Shown here one piece after another: positions 5,571-6,306 of a stretch of DNA of 6,306 nt. The stretch comes from JBKEAJ01 sp047972135. Lineage in GTDB: Bacteria > Bacteroidota > Bacteroidia > Bacteroidales > Prolixibacteraceae. The stretch lies in assembly GCA_047972135.1 (NCBI GenBank), contig JBKEAJ010000068.1, positions 1 through 6,306 of the forward strand. The letters run 5' to 3'. The notes under the pieces were generated by a model. That model ran no database searches and was not told where the DNA came from. It saw nothing but the letters and a program-made list of their open reading frames with translations. The translations under genes and the position numbers were made by a program. Every line of letters starts with the position of its first letter. Position 1 is the first letter of the stretch.

Positions 5571-5589
5571 AAGGCAAAGGTAAGCAGTA

Positions 5590-5628
5590 AATCATTAAAA
5601 CTTGTCAATCTTGCAAGTTTTAATGATT
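5590..5628. terminator. Strong palindrome, probable terminator downstream of the Dph6-like gene
   Basis: A perfect 15-bp inverted repeat, AATCATTAAAACTTG (5590-5604) and CAAGTTTTAATGATT (5614-5628), closes a 9-base loop. It lies 27 bases after the TAG stop of the minus-strand gene, where a terminator would be expected. There is no clean T-run after the stem, though the stem itself is AT-rich. The right arm also pairs with the next bases, as ATGATT-G-AATCAT (5623-5635), so an alternative smaller hairpin is possible. Confidence 0.55.
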
Positions 5629-5654
5629 GAATCATGCTTCCCTAATGCCAATAT

Positions 5655-6306
5655 CTATACATTCAAATCAGCATACCAATAGTGGTAGGTCTGTTGTGTG
5701 CCATCGTCAATATTAACAGTGTTGGATACTTTAAAAGGTTTTCCCAATGAATAAGGAACAGGCCTCTGAAATATCGCTCCGTCGAAGCAAAAGGTGTGAT
5801 ACTCACCATTCTCCCCACATTTGTCAAGGTCGGCAGGTAAATTATCTACAAACTCCCTGTCGATAATACGTCCGACGTACTGCTCTCCCAAGCGGTCTGC
5901 CATCGTTGTTACAACAATAGTTTTCAGCCCTGATTCCAGAAATTCATCCATCACCTCGTCTGAGGACTTGTCCCATAGCGGCTCCACCACTTCAATACCG
6001 TACGGTTTCAACTGCTTCTCACGGTAGGAACGAACATCATGCAGAAATATGTCGCCAAAAATAAAATACCCCACTCCCTGCGATTTAAAATGCTCTACCG
6101 CCTTTCGCATTGCATCTTCATAGCCTGCCATCTCGCCATCGGGAGAAAGCTCCAAGACGTAAAGCGGAATACCTATGCTGTCGGCTTGCTTGCGGAGTAA
6201 ATCAATGGGAATGCCGTGCATCGACGAACGACTATTAGCTGCATTAACGGTTGTCAATAAGGATATTACATCATACTCAACTGAATTCAACACCTTGTGT
6301 AGAGCA
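5655..6306 (-). CDS. Dph6/ATP_bind_4 family protein (annotated as diphthine--ammonia ligase), 5' end cut by right edge
   Basis: The visible 216 residues are nearly the whole of a PP-loop ATPase of the Dph6 family. In eukaryotes Dph6 amidates diphthine on elongation factor 2; bacteria lack diphthamide, so the role here is unknown. Supporting segments are LHKVLNSVEYDVISLLTTVN at the N-terminal edge (the helix that normally follows the SGGKDS ATP loop), YFIFGDIFLHDVRSYREKQL, EVVEPLW, VTTMADRLGEQYVGRIID and the family's CGENGEYHTFCFDG near the C-terminus. The open frame runs off the window, so the GTG at 6293 is not the true start and the ATP loop should lie a few codons beyond. Stop is TAG at 5657-5655. 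It looks intact and unrelated to the damaged genes beside it. Confidence 0.83.
   Translation of the reverse strand, partial: ALHKVLNSVEYDVISLLTTVNAANSRSSMHGIPIDLLRKQADSIGIPLYVLELSPDGEMAGYEDAMRKAVEHFKSQGVGYFIFGDIFLHDVRSYREKQLKPYGIEVVEPLWDKSSDEVMDEFLESGLKTIVVTTMADRLGEQYVGRIIDREFVDNLPADLDKCGENGEYHTFCFDGAIFQRPVPYSLGKPFKVSNTVNIDDGTQQTYHYWYADLNV

Noticed and set aside
5317..6027. Plus-strand and alternative-frame ORFs across the DUF4143 remnant and the Dph6-like gene
   Set aside because: Shadows of recognisable minus-strand coding sequence.
1..6306. tRNA, rRNA, CRISPR array, transposase or integrase
   Set aside because: None seen on either strand; no regularly spaced repeats and no recombinase-like protein sequence.

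Overview
The window looks like a chromosomal stretch from a member of the Bacteroidota, probably Bacteroidales. The main reason is the promoters. Upstream of the gene starts I find TTTG, then 19-20 bases, then TAnnTTTG, the -33/-7 pattern of the Bacteroides primary sigma factor. Shine-Dalgarno sequences are absent, the DNA is moderately AT-rich, and the gene families (FucI/FucK, AraC regulators, DUF6364/PIN pairs, DUF4143 ATPases) are common in that phylum. The species cannot be named from the sequence.

Left part (1-3403), L-fucose catabolism. The minus strand carries fucI (L-fucose isomerase, complete) followed by fucK (L-fuculokinase, cut by the left edge), so L-fucose is isomerised to L-fuculose and then phosphorylated. 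An imperfect hairpin lies between them. An AraC-family regulator is read divergently on the plus strand and is the obvious candidate to control the pair. The 388-base gap between fucI and the regulator holds a well-formed fucI promoter, a weaker regulator promoter, and two palindromic elements resembling dispersed intergenic repeats. The repeats would lie in the leader RNA of the regulator.

Middle part (3409-5570), a cluster of toxin-antitoxin-like and accessory genes, mostly damaged. On the minus strand a winged-helix-like gene overlaps by 8 bases a nucleotidyltransferase-fold gene interrupted by an in-frame TGA. On the plus strand, divergently, lies a DUF6364-like antitoxin split into two frames, followed by a PIN-domain (VapC-like) toxin missing its middle. 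The two operons share a 60-base control region. It has clear back-to-back promoters and a nearly perfect 22-bp palindrome of TTTGCAA/TTGCAAA half-sites overlapping both -33 boxes. Convergent with the toxin, and overlapping its stop by four bases, is the C-terminal remnant of a DUF4143 AAA-type ATPase. The cluster reads as a site where such modules land and decay.

Right part (5570-6306). A strong palindrome, probably a terminator, precedes the end of a minus-strand Dph6/ATP_bind_4 family gene (annotated in databases as diphthine--ammonia ligase). Its 5' end, including the ATP-binding loop, lies beyond the right edge.

The most interesting points are the shared operator of the two divergent TA-like operons, the HTH plus nucleotidyltransferase pair as a little-characterised candidate system, and three independent lesions in four adjacent toxin/antitoxin-type genes.
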